64,000 bases of DNA from assembly GCA_034231615.1 (NCBI GenBank), contig CM067318.1, forward strand, positions 31,513,723 to 31,577,722. The letters run 5' to 3'. Origin of the DNA: Meghimatium bilineatum (lineage: Eukaryota > Mollusca > Gastropoda > Stylommatophora > Philomycidae). Below are positions 9,751 to 21,589 of the stretch, one piece after another (positions within the stretch are counted from its first letter, which is position 1; each line of letters opens with the position of its first letter). The translations under genes and the position numbers were made by a program. The notes beneath the pieces were generated by a model. It ran no database searches. It saw nothing but the letters and a program-made list of their open reading frames with translations, and had not been told where the DNA came from.

Positions 9751-10298
9751 CAATCTTTTGTACAATGGTAAAAGGTGTAATGGGATCTATATAGTTTTAT
9801 TTTATACCGGGAGGACCCACCCAACTCTGGGAAGTGTCATCATCTTAAAGAAAGTTTCATACTTATAGGGTATAGAAACGAAGTTGTATGGACGGAAACT
9901 TGTGGGGACGTTCACACAAATAATTTCTCACACTGGCGTTCTTGTTTCTTGAACGATTGCCCTGATTGACTATATATGCGATCTTAGACCTTCCGATCTT
10001 CCAATTTTCTGACTGTCCGCATGCTGCTAAAAGTAATAATAACACCAGCAGTAAAATAAAGTATAATTAAAGTATAGACCATTAAGAATAAGTGAATACC
10101 ACAAAGATAACGTTCACACATTGAAAAAGAAAAGGAGTAGAGAATGAAGTTAATTGTACTGGCGTTGGCACATATTTAATTCGTCCTTCTCAACGAAGCG
10201 GTTCGTCGACTACCAAGAGTATCACTTGTTGTGCATATGTACGTAGCTTCAAGTGATAATCCCCAGTGGTCTCTGTAAAATTCCTATTGTAAACAGGA
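9751..10298. other. Non-coding stretch
   Basis: No domain or repeat recognised. The minus-strand frame at 9863-10045 lacks any motif. Confidence 0.4.
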
Positions 10299-10376
10299 TG
10301 TCGCGAACGGGGTTCAAACAGGTGACCTCTTTCTCACAAAGAAAACGGCTTAACCACTACACCAGAGAGATTCACA
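10299..10376 (-). mobile_element. tRNA-derived SINE head
   Basis: The minus strand has an A-box-like TGGTGTAGTGGTTAAGCCG and, about 30 bp further, a B-box-like GTTTGAACCCC. The stems do not close as in a tRNA, so this is a SINE promoter region and not a tRNA gene. The body probably continues towards 10197, but no second copy in the window confirms this. Confidence 0.6.
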
Positions 10377-10999
10377 AATTCTCACATTAAAAGAGTAAAC
10401 TTGACAAACAATTTCAACAGATGACGGCCAACCCAAAGTTAATTATCGTCACCGATTTGAAATAGCATGCAATGTTCCCGAAACAAAATAAACACGGCCA
10501 TATATACATTTTTTTTTATACTAACGTGCTCGCCACCTATGTTAGATGTTCAAAGAATGTTATCTGAGCCTTTATAGGCGTAGAATAAGATGAAAAGCAA
10601 TAAATACAACTAGAACATATCACTTCAGAAATGAAGACTTCAGCAGTTCTGCGAGGACATTATTTGGAATGACATTTAAAGAAAAACAAAGAAAGAAATA
10701 GTTTGCTTATTTCAACAGGATGGAGCCAACACTTTCACATGCAAGAAATTCCAGCATCGTATCGGAAACATTATTTATATGGCTAGATCTCTGTGAAGTA
10801 CAAGCAACATAGTTCGTGTATCCTTTGTGAAATGCATAGGTATTTCCAGAACTTTATTTTATAACAGAAGGATTACGAAACCCTCCATTACTAACACTCT
10901 CTATACAGGCACAACACACAATCAACAAGATAACCGCATACTATCCCCTAGCACATAAAGAAAGACAAACAATAGTATACTATAATCTCTACCATTTTT
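10377..10999. other. Non-coding stretch
   Basis: No coding or repeat signal was recognised. Confidence 0.4.
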
Positions 11000-11515
11000 G
11001 AGGTAGGCACATAGAAGATAACACAGGTCTGCATCTTGAGTGACTATGAGTAAGATTAGAAAGGTACAAGTGGGACTATTTCGCGAATAGTGAATTGAGG
11101 CCTTGAAAAAGGCGAGGTTGAAAGTAGTTACATTTATTTTCGTTCCAGGACATGTGGGTGTTCGAGGCAGTGAAAAAGTAGATCAACTGTCGTCATACGC
11201 GATTGTGGCCTTGGACAATGGATCGAGCTGACGTTTTAAACTTCATAAGAGATATAGCACGCGAGAGTGAGACTAGTGTGGATAATGGTTCCTTTTCGAT
11301 ATCCAGGAATTAAAGATCAGGGTTTGCAATGCGGTGTTGCTAGAAGTGAACATTTTGGAAGGCGCAGAAGAATGATGGTCAAACAGCAGAGGACCGGTAC
11401 TGTTAGCAGAAGTGTAATGGCGAATACACTCAGTGAGAGATCGGAACGACTATGGACGTATCCAGTTTGCAGTGATGATAATCTGACGACTAACTACATA
11501 AAGAAAGAGTGAGCT
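11000..11515 (+). pseudogene. Jockey-like LINE RNase H C-terminal fragment
   Basis: It begins with TQVCILSD and continues across frameshifts to FVPGHVGVRGSEKVDQLS. It ends with QQRTGTVSRSV and LWTYPVCSDD. It matches the end of 5265-5640 at the DNA level (GGTACAAGTGGG and TTTATTTTCGTTCC are shared) and extends beyond it to the C-terminal knuckle, where one Cys has become Tyr. Multiple stops make it a relic. Confidence 0.75.
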
Positions 11516-12035
11516 TGCAACCCAGGGAATCGGGTAGATCCAGTAAGTAAGCCAGAATGCCCCCGCCTCTTAGCGGTATACATGCTCGGAGACGCTGTCT
11601 ACTCAAAAAAAGTAATTTAATTTTATAGATGAATTCCTGTGGGACTTTTACAAGAAGAAAGATTGCCTACATATGCATATCACTTATACGGACTTTGCTG
11701 TTGCATGCTGATTATTCTAGTAGTTTACTAAAAATGCAGTCTTCTAAACGAAGAATCGTACCTTTGTCTTCAGTGTGACAAGCGGGGATACTTACCACTA
11801 TACTGTTAAAGATATTAAATTAGCAGATTCAGATGAATCCAAAAAAATATATTAAAAACATTAGAGGCATGCTCTGATAAAGATTAAAGGAGCGAATGCT
11901 TATCTAATACTTCACAATATCACTGTATATCAGACAAAACAACATGCTCTGAATAAGGGAGTCAATTATCAGTCAAAAATTGTACTATGTAAGTGATCCG
12001 CTGGTAATGGGTGCAGTTATCACAATTAACGACAA
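11516..12035. other. Non-coding stretch
   Basis: Nothing recognised. Confidence 0.35.
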
Positions 12036-12360
12036 GAATGATTACTTCAATTTCGTGACAGGACATGCGGGTGTTGAGGAAAATAAGCGAGCTGATAAAC
12101 TAGTGAACACTGTCACAATAACTAAAGAACAAACAATAGATCGCTGTGTCATAGGCAATGTACCAAAGAGTGTTATCGGCTCAGAAAATTTTCATTTGTG
12201 AAACGTAGCAGCTCGTAAGATTGCATAATATTGGAGTGTCACTGAAAGACAAACATCAAAATATATGGAGACCCTGAAACTGGAACTATTAGACGCTACA
12301 ATCAGATGGGTTTATCGGAGCACCCATGGAGAAAACACTGCTGACGAAAACACACAGTCG
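12036..12360 (+). pseudogene. Decayed LINE RNase H C-terminal fragment
   Basis: FVTGHAGVEENKRADKLV is the RNase H C-terminal motif with its last Asp. A degenerate tail follows to about 12360. It is more diverged than the other copies. Confidence 0.6.
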
Positions 12361-12892
12361 TAGTAAGTATCACCTGACAATAATAAGAATAAAATAAGTA
12401 ACAAACTAATTTATTAATAGATTAACACTTTTACAATTCTCTATCTAAACAAATTGAATTAACCGCGAACGATTGAAGGTAGAAGACCTGTTCTCTGAAT
12501 TCATTAGGCCTTCTTTCGTTCCGTATCTTAATTATTCCTGTGTTGTCCGTCGATCAATATTTATATAATTGGAACCACATGCTAAAAATAACCAAAGCAA
12601 TGGAAAGCGCAACAATAATAAAAATATACCGAATGAAGGTCCTGTTTACGTATTTTGCAGTTCGATCTTATAGTACATTACTGTCGATGCTCACGGATTT
12701 TGCCCAGCTGCTGACTTTGGGTTAAAAACAGAATTCTCTGTTCCATCCCTATAACAATCACTCTCCGTTCGATTCAACGGTGTAAGCTGATAGCATAATC
12801 TCTTAGTTACCGAATGTAAGCACATTGTCAATGAAAACAAAACAAAAACTTATATAGACACCTATAACAGCCAGAAACTAACTATATAGTTC
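12361..12892. other. Non-coding stretch
   Basis: Nothing recognised. The frame at 12540-12725 has no motif. Confidence 0.35.
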
Positions 12893-12904
12893 GCTAAGCC
12901 AACT

Positions 12905-13179
12905 GTGTGTTGCCGGGGCCCGAAAGGGGAGCAAAGAATAGCAATACTGTTTACCTTCCACGCATGTCGTAAAAGGCGACTAAGGAGGTTATGGGATGGA
13001 GTTGGCTGTTCCATCCCATATAGGGTCACTGACCCAAAGCCATGCTGACGTCGGATGTGTCAGGCTGAAAGGCGCAGATATCGAAGCAATGCTGTAAACC
13101 ATGACACAACGCATTCCGTTCTCCGGACTACATCCTGATAATCTGCAGGAGTTTGAGAACGAATGCAGAAGAAGAAGAT
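12905..13179 (+). mobile_element. SINE-A, near full length, 12-bp target duplication
   Basis: It runs from GTGTGTTGCCGGGGCCCG through AAGGCGACTAAGGAGG and GGAGTTTGAGAACG to a GCAGAAGAAGAAGAT tail. The 12-bp direct repeat GCTAAGCCAACT flanks it at 12893-12904 and 13180-13191, which proves retroposition. The head is slightly 5'-truncated compared with the copies at 30183 and 59706. I could not identify the source of the head. Confidence 0.92.
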
Positions 13180-13191
13180 GCTAAGCCAACT

Positions 13192-14655
13192 TCAGCAGAC
13201 CTACATTTTCTAAAATACGATATTGAGATGTCAAGAGTAGATTTAACTAGATAGCAAGTAGATGCTAGCAACAACAACAATACAAACACATCAATAATCA
13301 AAGATCATAATACTTAACCTAAAAATAAAGGTGATTCGTAATATTGTGAAGCCGAATACACCGCATACTCCTAAAGCATGATACATTGATAACATAATTT
13401 TTCATATATGCGTACCAATTATTTTTATATTTATACTATTACACGTCGGCAAAATAATTTATATTGTTAAAATCCGTAAAATATTAAGTCTATTGTAATT
13501 TATATCAGATGTACAAATGATGTAAATTTAACCCCTGCTCATCCACACAGCAGGATCTATTTTTGTTGTTTTCTTTCGGAGTTCGTCCTATCATCGATAT
13601 ACCAGCCCCTCTCGTATAGCTATAAATTTGTTAATACGACAGCCTTTTGCATCACTGCATCACACAGAGGGACACATGATCTACGAAATAACACACAAGT
13701 ACTTAAATGTAGCTTATATTACCAAACCGACAAACACGATCAAATATAAACTTTGCATTTAATACTCGACTGATAACCGTTGTAGCATTCCGCTACAAGC
13801 TGCGCAGTTATACTTTAACAAAAAAGAAATCAGACAAGTAGTCCTGTAGTCAAAGCAACAATACACATACTAGGCCGTTGTTGCTGCATGTGTCTAAATT
13901 AATCAATAATCGGTTACGATCAAGAGTCAATGAACACAAACGGAGTTCGGACAACCTTGACATGTCGATATCTGCAAGCATACGTCATATTTCAGACCTG
14001 GCGTAATATAATGTTTACTTCCGTCTGACAAAAACCTGGACCGAAAACATCGTAAATAAATGGCGGTGCCCCTACTTCCTGCAAGATCACGACCCTGAGA
14101 GAATAAACTATACCATAAAAGCGCATAAAATATTTAAAAAATCGTATCTTATGCAAATTTATGAAATGAAATATTAACAAAAATTCGACAGGAAACTATT
14201 CCAAGAGAGCTGTACCCAAATTATAACAGCAACATGTTCGGCCTCTTCAATTCTGCGTGGAACTTGCGTTCTTTTTAAAAGAGGTTAACAAGTTTAACTT
14301 AACGAACGTCAATTATTCAACATTGGACATGCTCCTATTTCTGTTATTAATTTCGTTCATTGATGTTTTTCAAATCCGATCTGTCCTTTAAATATCCAAA
14401 CAGAGCGACCATTGGTAAAATTAGATACGAGAGAAGCTTCCGATCACCTTCATGTGCCACATGTAAAACATCTATGCTAGCATGCTTCCTAACCACATGA
14501 AACGACACAGAAGGTCATAATTATGCAATTAAAAATTGAGATCATACAGAAACCATAAGCAAAGAGAAAGGTATAATAAAAACATTTAACCTGTTTATTG
14601 ATAAGAAACCAGAATCATGGTACACGGGTCATACCAATAAGTGTCACCCTCATTG
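13192..14655. other. Non-coding stretch
   Basis: A 1.4-kb region without recognised genes or repeats. Open frames are all short and lack motifs. Confidence 0.4.
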
Positions 14656-15060
14656 TTCGAGAAGTCGTCCCAGGGAATGTAGACTAAAACCCTCCCGTCC
14701 TAAGTATAGGCAGATACAAAGCATCCCGTCGTAGGCTATGCAGACTCAAAGCTCCCCATCTCAGGGTATGCTTACTCAAAGCCCCGTCATCCTAGGGTAT
14801 GCAGACTCAAAGCCATCTTATGTTTGGTATGCAGACTCAAAGCCTCCCGTTCTAGAGTATGCAGAAAGCCTCCCATTCTAGGATATACAGACACATCCTC
14901 CCGTCCTAGGGTACGCGGGATCAAAGCCTCCTGTCATAGGGTATACAGACTCAATGCCTCCCGTCCCTGGATATGCAGACAAAGTTCCCATCTCAGGGTA
15001 TTGAGACTCAAAGTTGCCCATCCCAGGTTATGCAGACTCAAAGCCCAGTCAGATGTTGAC
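14656..15060. repeat. ~30-bp minisatellite, about 13 degenerate copies
   Basis: Units of the form GTATGCAGACTCAAAGCCTC plus CCGTCCTAGG, with frequent substitutions and indels. The open frame at 14824-15090 is a translation of this array, not a gene. Confidence 0.85.
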
Positions 15061-15384
15061 TATGTGATCCTCGGATCTTTCCAGAGATGACACAATTTCT
15101 ACCTCACCCCTGGTCATTCCTATTCTATGTATATGTAAGTTATCACCCCCCCCCCCAAGTATCATCCTCTGCAATATGTAGAGAATCCGCGCCTGCCTTT
15201 ATTATGTCGGTTCTATAGCTTTTAAGTACTGTGTCATCAACCATGTCATTGCCCGCCATTAAATCTGCTCTCTAATTGCCACTGATCCTACATGACCAGG
15301 TCAGTATATCCATGTAATACCTTGAACAACAGAGTTGTTTAGTAACATGCCATTTAATCTGTTACAGTCGTCATTGGATCCATC
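15061..15384. other. Non-coding spacer with C-run
   Basis: It contains a 13-C homopolymer near 15147 and nothing else recognised. Confidence 0.5.
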
Positions 15385-16195
15385 AGCAAATAAAATCACG
15401 TTAAACTTTCACATACTCAGCAAATAAAAACACGTTAAACGTTCACATACTCAGCAAATAAAAGCACGTTAAACTTTCACAAACTCAGCAAATAAAAGCA
15501 CGTTAAACTTTCACATACTCAGCAAATAAAAGCACGTTAAACTTTCACATACTCAGCAAATAAAAGCACGTTAAACTTCCATATACTCAGCAAATAAAAG
15601 CACGTTAAACTTTCACATGCTCAGCAAAAAAAGCACGTTAAACTTTCACATACTCAGCAAATAAAAGCACGTTAAACTTTCACATACTAAGCAAATAAAA
15701 GCACGTTAAACTTTCACATACTCAGCAAATAATAGCACGTTAAACTTTCACATACTCAGCAAATAAAAGCACGTTAAACTTTCACATACTCAGCAAATAA
15801 AAGCACGCTAACCTTTCACATACTCAGCAAATAAAAGCACGCTAAACTTTCACATACTCAGCAAATAATAGCACGTTAAACTTTCACATACTCAGCAAAT
15901 AAAAGCACGTTAAACTTTCACATACTCAGCAAATAAAAGCACGCTAACCTTTCACATACTCAGCAAATAAAAGCACGCTAAACTTTCACATACTCAGCAA
16001 ATAAAAGCACGCTAAACTTTCACATACTCAGCAAATAAAAGCACGTTAAACTTTAACATTCTCAGCAAATAAAAGCACGTTAAACTTCCATATAATCAGC
16101 AAATAAAAGCACGCTAAACTTCCATATAATCAGCAAATAAAAGCACGCTAAACTTCCATATAATCAGCAAATAAAAGCACGCTAAACTTCCATAT
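15385..16195. repeat. 34-bp minisatellite, about 24 copies
   Basis: Units AGCAAATAAAAGCACGTTAA plus ACTTTCACATACTC repeat every 34 bp. A subtype with GCACGCTAA is interspersed and dominates the right end, and pairs of units recur together, indicating block duplication. Confidence 0.93.
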
Positions 16196-16448
16196 ATCCA
16201 TATATATGAATGTGTGGGACCATTCTTTGATGTTATGAAACTACGATTTTCTTACTCCTTCTCCTCGATCAACTATTATCTGTAAGATAAATCTTTGAAA
16301 GTAAACGATGTTCACTATTTGTTCAAACCATGCATAGTTTCCTCGTTTCACCACTGCCAACAGTATAAATGTTAACATGAAAATTCAATTATTTGTTGAC
16401 TTTATCATCGGATTTCTTGACTTGCAGCTGAAAGATGATGACCTATAT
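16196..16448. other. Non-coding spacer
   Basis: Nothing recognised. Confidence 0.4.
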
Positions 16449-16457
16449 ACCTCCATA

Positions 16458-16850
16458 GCGCGCATGCGGTTGCGTCTGTGCTCTCTAGACAAACCACCCA
16501 TGTAACAGAATACCTTAGTAGATGACATGCCTTTATATTGAGGTTATCTTCTTATAGAAGCTTCATGGCACGTCATCTATACACTCACGTAGTCTTTGAT
16601 AACAGTTACCATGTTGTTCCGACAGACCGACGTTGTACTTGAACTAGTTACGGGCACGGCGTGGGTAGGCGGAACAACAACGAAACCCGTCGTAATGACC
16701 AGAGTTGTGCCCTGATGTCGACGTCTGTGTCGGTGGCATTAGACTCGAAACACAATCGAGACGGTTGGCTGCTGGAACAGAGGGCGGAACACTTATGGGA
16801 ATGCCTCACGTGCTGTGACGCCAGTTTCTAATCAATAATCAAGAAAAAGA
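16458..16850 (+). mobile_element. Repeat-C, unclassified 393-bp retroposon with 9-bp target duplication
   Basis: The element starts GCGCGCATGCGGTTGCGTC and ends in an A-rich tail (AATAATCAAGAAAAAGA). ACCTCCATA flanks it at 16449-16457 and 16851-16859. A second, inverted copy is at 21055-21465 and a 5' fragment is at 6728-6826. No RT coding is present and no clear A/B box pair was found. A SINE or a short non-autonomous LINE derivative both fit. Confidence 0.85.
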
Positions 16851-16859
16851 ACCTCCATA

Positions 16860-17185
16860 TAAAGATATTTCCCCTCCCCCTTCATATGCCATCAGAATCC
16901 GCATGCGGAAAGACTGGAGATCTTGCCAGTGAACTAGTGTACATTAAAAAAATTAAAAAAGATAATTTCCTTGATTTCACGAAGGATATTTAATATTTTT
17001 CGGGAAATCATTAAGGGAAAAGTGGTATACCTGCATCTTTGGCTTGTTTCCTGTTACTGAATGCCATGTTCCGAATTCATAAAATGGAGGATGGGGATAT
17101 TCCAACTCTCTCCACACGTACCCCCCTTTATCTATTAGATTGATGACAATGGAAAAAAAACATGCCATGAAGTAGAGAAAACTGT
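16860..17185. other. Non-coding spacer
   Basis: Nothing recognised. The minus-strand frame at 16977-17168 has no motif. Confidence 0.4.
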
Positions 17186-17970
17186 ACTGAGTAATGTAGC
17201 AAGATTATCTAAGTAATTAAATAATGAGTGTATGGTTGGTTGGTTGGTTGCTTACTGAGTAATGTAGCAAGATTAGCTAAGTAATTAAATAATGAGTGTA
17301 TGGTTGGTTGGTTGCTTACTGAGTAATGTAGCAAGATTAGCTAAGTAATTAAATAATGAGTGTATGGTTGGTTGGTTGCTTACTGAATAATTTAGCAAGA
17401 TTAGCTAAGTAATTAAATAATGAGTGTATGGTTGGTTGGTTGCTTACTGAGTAATGTAGCAAGATTAGCTAAGTAATTAAATAATGAGTGTATGGTTGGT
17501 TGGTTGCTTACTGAGTAATGTAGCAAGATTAGCTAAGTAATTAAATAATGAGTGTATGGTTGGTTGGTTGCTTACTGAATAATTTAGCAAGATTAGCTAA
17601 GTAATTAAATAATGAGTGTATGGTTGGTTGGTTGCTTACTGAGTAATGTAGCAAGATTAGCTAAGTAATTAAATAATGAGTGTATGGTTGGTTGGTTGGT
17701 TGCTTACTGAGTAATGTAGCAAGGTTTGCTAAGTAATTAAATAATGAGTGTATGGATGGTTGGTTGCTTACTGAGTAATGTAGCAAGATTAGCTAAGTAA
17801 TTAAATAATGAGTGTATGGTTAGTTGGTTGGTTGCTTACTGAGTAATGTAGCAAGATTAGCTAAGTAATTAAATAATGAGTGTATGGTTGGTTGGTTGGT
17901 TGCTTACTGAGTAATGTAGCAAGATTAGCTAAGTAATTCAATAATGGGTTTATGGTTTGTTGGTTGGTTG
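17186..17970. repeat. ~64-bp minisatellite, about 12 copies
   Basis: Each unit contains TACTGAGTAATGTAGCAAG, GCTAAGTAATTAAATAATGA and a variable run of GGTT. Unit length is 60-68 bp, depending on the number of GGTT tetranucleotides, so a microsatellite is nested in a minisatellite. Copies with TACTGAATAATTTAGCAAG recur twice, about 190 bp apart. Confidence 0.93.
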
Positions 17971-18049
17971 CTGAAGCAGCGGTTAGTGGACTCATGCCCT
18001 TCGATTTAATGTCATTGTGTGATATGTGCATGTGTTTGTGAGCTATTGT

Positions 18050-20722
18050 TTATTCCATATAATGTGTTCCATTTCTCTGGCCTTGGTGAGAGAAGCATTT
18101 TCCTGATGTCATCCAGTGCTGGACTTCAAAAAGGTGGTGGTTAACAGTTTCATAGCAATGAGTACACATTCGGCACACTGCATTATGCTGTGGTTTTATT
18201 CTGTTCAGGTGATTGTTAAGCTGTACGTGTTGTGTGCGAAGTCGGAAAATTATAGTCTGGTCTTTCCTTCCCAGGAGGTTGATGTTGTCTTTAGGATGTG
18301 GGCTGGTCATATGTTTATAGATTTCCCTCCCATGGCCATTCTGTTTATCCATTTGTCTTTTTTCACAGATTTCAACATCATTTTAACGGCATGCATGGTC
18401 GTTTGTGTATGTTCTTGGTATGCTCCGATCTTTGCAAGGCTGTCTGCCTTGTCATTGCCATATTTGATTGAGTGGCCAGAAATCCAATGCATAACAATGT
18501 TGACGTCATAAGATGTATGCAGCTGGTTGGCATGGTGATATATTTCAACCAGCTCACGTTTACAATGGCCATAACATTCTAGTGCTTGAAGAGCAGACAT
18601 AGAGTCTGTAAAAATCACATTGTTCTGGACCTTTTATGGAGAAGCATCAAATATGCTCTTCAAGTGGTACCAGGCAACTTCTATTGCTAGTATTTCGGCT
18701 TCTTAGTTAGAACATATCTCCCCACAGGCATCAAACAATTCATCAGAAGTTTTCTCTGGATATTCTATATAGACACCATAACCTGCTTTGATGGTGGCTT
18801 TGAAAGTAGACCCGTGAGTCTAGACATGAATCCATTGTTCTTGGTAGGTGTATATTGTTTTCTGTATTGCTTTCATAAGACGTAATGCGTCGGAACTTTT
18901 CGTTGTATTATATCTTGTGTCTTGATTTCTGGCAATTTAAAACATGTGTGTGGTGGTAAAAAAGTTTCTACTCTTTGTAGTTCTCCTCTCTTGTCTGGAA
19001 GGTGATACCTGTCTTTGATTTTATTGACATGTCTGAGGACTGACTTTTGTTTTATTCTGTAGTTTAGTTGGCAGTTTTCTACTAGCTATTTATTTGGGTG
19101 GCCTTTATTCACTCTTTTGCTTCTTTCCTAACCCTACATTGCAGCCATATCTCTCCATATATCAACGGGTTTTTATATGTTACACCTAGCCGTTGGTGTA
19201 GATCTCATTGCTCCACTAATAAGGCTAAGGTATAGTTCTGCACTCTGTCTAGAGATTATACATTTGTCTTAGAACATGTAAGTAGTGCACTGTTATATTC
19301 TAAAGCAGAACGTATGCAACCAAGATATAGTCTTCTGAGGGTATCCTTATTTGATCCTCAAGATGTGCAATGAGACTTTTCAGTAGTTTTAACCGTTTCA
19401 GTGCTTTATTGTTGATATTTTCTACGCGCCACTTGAGGGTGAGCTGTCGATCAACCATGACTCCAATATATGTGGTATGTTCTACTCTTTGAAATTTATG
19501 TGCATCTAACCATAGATTGATATTTCATGTCTACTTTATGACTCTTGGATATCAATAGACCACAATATTTTGCCTTAGAACAGTCCACTGCAGATTGTTG
19601 GGTCACCTTTACCGATTGAGGATCTGATACACAGACCAATGTCCATATGGATTGAACATATATTTCAAGACTGCCCAACATTCAAAGAGCAGAGACATTA
19701 GACCTGGCCAGAGGATACAGACTTGAGGCAAAAGCGATGGGGCAGCATTTCTGACTGGGAGAAAAAAGTGGATATCGCCCTGACGGCAGGCCTGACAATA
19801 TACCATGACCACAGATGCTGAACGCAGAAGAAGAAGATGACTCTTGGTAAAGATGGTATATACCGTTTTCTCACAGTTTATTTTCAGCTTCCATGCTTGC
19901 CAGAACTCGAGCAGCCTTCTTAGATCTCAATGTAGTCTTCTGGCTGCACTTTCAACATTATAATGATTGTGTCCTATTGTTAGAACATCATTATAGAGAG
20001 ATTTTTCAGCTATGATATGCTTATGTAGAACATTAATATAAATGAGAAAGAGGGTGCAGCTCAAAGCAGAATCCTGTGGTAAACCTTCCTCTAGAACGTC
20101 TTTAGATGAGATTGCATAATGTTTCTTTGTCTGGATTGTTCTGTCAATGAGGAAGCATTTTATCCAGTTCTTTAGTTTTCCACTAATTCCAACCTCGATC
20201 ATCTTCATCAATAGACATTTTCTCCATACTCGATCATAAGCCTGTTGTAAGTCAAAGAAGATGGCTACAGTGTGTATATTTACCTGGAATCCGTCAAGAC
20301 TTTTCTGTGTCAAACTAAATAGTTGGTAGTCTGTGCAACTAACTTTTCTGAATCCTGCCCATTAATGCCAGAGGATGATTGCTCTCTCGAGGATCCATTA
20401 AAGTCTAACATTAACCATTCTTTCTGTAAACGTGCCAAGACATGTTGTTAGTGATATCAGTTTGGTAGCCTGTGGGTTCATCTGAAACTTTGTTACTTTT
20501 CAGGATGTGAAAGATGTGATCATATTTCCAGTTTTTAGGCAGCTTTTCATTTCTCCAGGTCATATTTATTAGTTTAAGGACAACCTCTTTCCATAATGTG
20601 CCCATGTGTGTTAACATTTCATTATACAATTTGTCTGGTCCATGAGACTTTCTTGGATTTAGTCTCTTCAGTCCTTGTTGGAGTTCATGAATATAATTAG
20701 TGTATACGTAACCGGATATCAT
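18050..20722 (-). pseudogene. Jockey-like LINE, RT to C-terminus, longest relic in the window
   Basis: Reading the minus strand from 20722: fingers with LNPRKSHGPDKLYNEML and WRNEKLPKNW (20411-20722). The palm has AIFFDLQQAYDRVW (motif A) and EEGLPQDSALSCTLFLIYIN (motif B) at 19927-20313, but motif C is degraded to YNDV. Motif D region is LKINCEKTVYTIFT, then a 288-bp foreign insert, then the thumb. RNase H follows with IHV-THGST (YTDGS altered), VIFTDSMSALQALE and WISGHSIKYGNDKADSLAK at about 18400-18900. The C-terminus is IIFRLRTQHVQLNNHLNRI and CRMCTHCYETVNHH (18050-18352). The endonuclease is absent, so the element is 5'-truncated. Scattered stops and frameshifts make it inactive. Confidence 0.88.
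19549..19836 (+). mobile_element. LINE 3' fragment inserted into the minus-strand LINE, 11-bp target duplication
   Basis: The plus strand encodes the extreme C-terminus of another LINE: IEHIFQDCPTFKEQRH, stop, TWPEDTDLRQKRWGSISDW, then ALTAGLTI, a stop, and a short GAACGCAGAAGAAGAAG tail. ATGACTCTTGG flanks it at 19538-19548 and 19837-19847. Outside the insert the host LINE frame reads through the duplication (FTKSHKVDMKYQ), so the insertion is clean and later than the host. Its tail matches that of SINE-A. Confidence 0.9.
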
Positions 20723-20789
20723 GTGAATAAATAAATAAATAATTAATTAACATTTTGATAAATATTATCAGACCCACCATCAATAATAG

Positions 20790-21050
20790 AAGATAGACAG
20801 CGTCTACAGACCCTACCTCAATATTGCAAGCTAGACGAACCTACAGACACTACATCAATATAACAAGCTAGACGGGGTCTACAGACCCCAACTCAATATA
20901 AAAAGCTAGACAGCGTCTACAGACCTTACATCACTATTACAAGCTAAAGGCGTCTATAGATACTGTCTCAATGTTAGGAGCTAGACCGTGTCTACAGACG
21001 TGCCTCTATATTGCAAGCTAGACGGAGCCTACAGAACCTGCCTCAATGTT
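20790..21050. repeat. ~38-bp minisatellite, left part
   Basis: About seven degenerate units of the form AAGCTAGACGGCGTCTACAG plus ACCYTACCTCAATATT. The array resumes at 21466-21560 after being interrupted by a Repeat-C insertion. Confidence 0.85.
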
Positions 21051-21054
21051 AGGA

Positions 21055-21465
21055 TTCTTCTTGATTCTTGATTAGAAAACTGGCCTCACAGCACGTGGGG
21101 CATTCCCATAATTGCTCCTCCCTCTGTTCGAGCAGCCATTCGACTCGATGGTGTTTCGAGCCCAATTCCGCCAAAACGACGTCGACACCAGGGCACAACT
21201 CTGGCCCTTGCGACAGGTTTCTTTGTTGTTTCGCCCACCCACGCCGTGCCCGTAACTAGCTCAAGCACAACGTCGACCTGTCGGAACAACATGGTAACTG
21301 TTATCGAAGGTTACGACTACGGGATTGCATAGATGACGTGCCATGAAGCTTCTATAAGCAGATAACCTCAATATAAAGGCATGTCATCTACTAAGATTTT
21401 CTGTTGCATGGGTGGTTTGTCTAGTGAGCCATTGGTGAGACCTACAGACACATCGGCATGCGCAA
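21055..21465 (-). mobile_element. Repeat-C retroposon inserted in a minisatellite
   Basis: Inverted full copy of the element at 16458-16850, somewhat better preserved. AGGA at 21051-21054 and 21466-21469 may be a short target duplication. The minus strand carries an open frame at 21086-21292 (VLELVTGTAWVGETTKKPV, ending MGMPHVL). In the other copy this frame is broken, so it is probably not under selection. Similar peptides may be over-annotated as proteins in related genomes. Confidence 0.85.
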
Positions 21466-21560
21466 AGGAGATAGACCGAGTCTACAGACGTGCCTCTATA
21501 TTGCAAGGTAGACGGAGACTACAGAACCTGCCTCAATGTTAGAAACTAGATGGCGTCTGT
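21466..21560. repeat. ~38-bp minisatellite, right part
   Basis: Continuation of the 20790-21050 array (GTCTACAGACGTGCCTCTAT and CTCAATGTTAG units). Confidence 0.85.
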
Positions 21561-21589
21561 CCAAGAATCGCAAGCAGAGCAATAAGCCC

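Noticed and set aside
10299-10376. tRNA gene on the minus strand
   Set aside because: A- and B-box-like sequences are present, but acceptor and T stems do not pair, so it is a SINE head.
15385-16195. Possible CRISPR array
   Set aside because: Repeats are directly adjacent without unique spacers, and the surrounding DNA is clearly eukaryotic.
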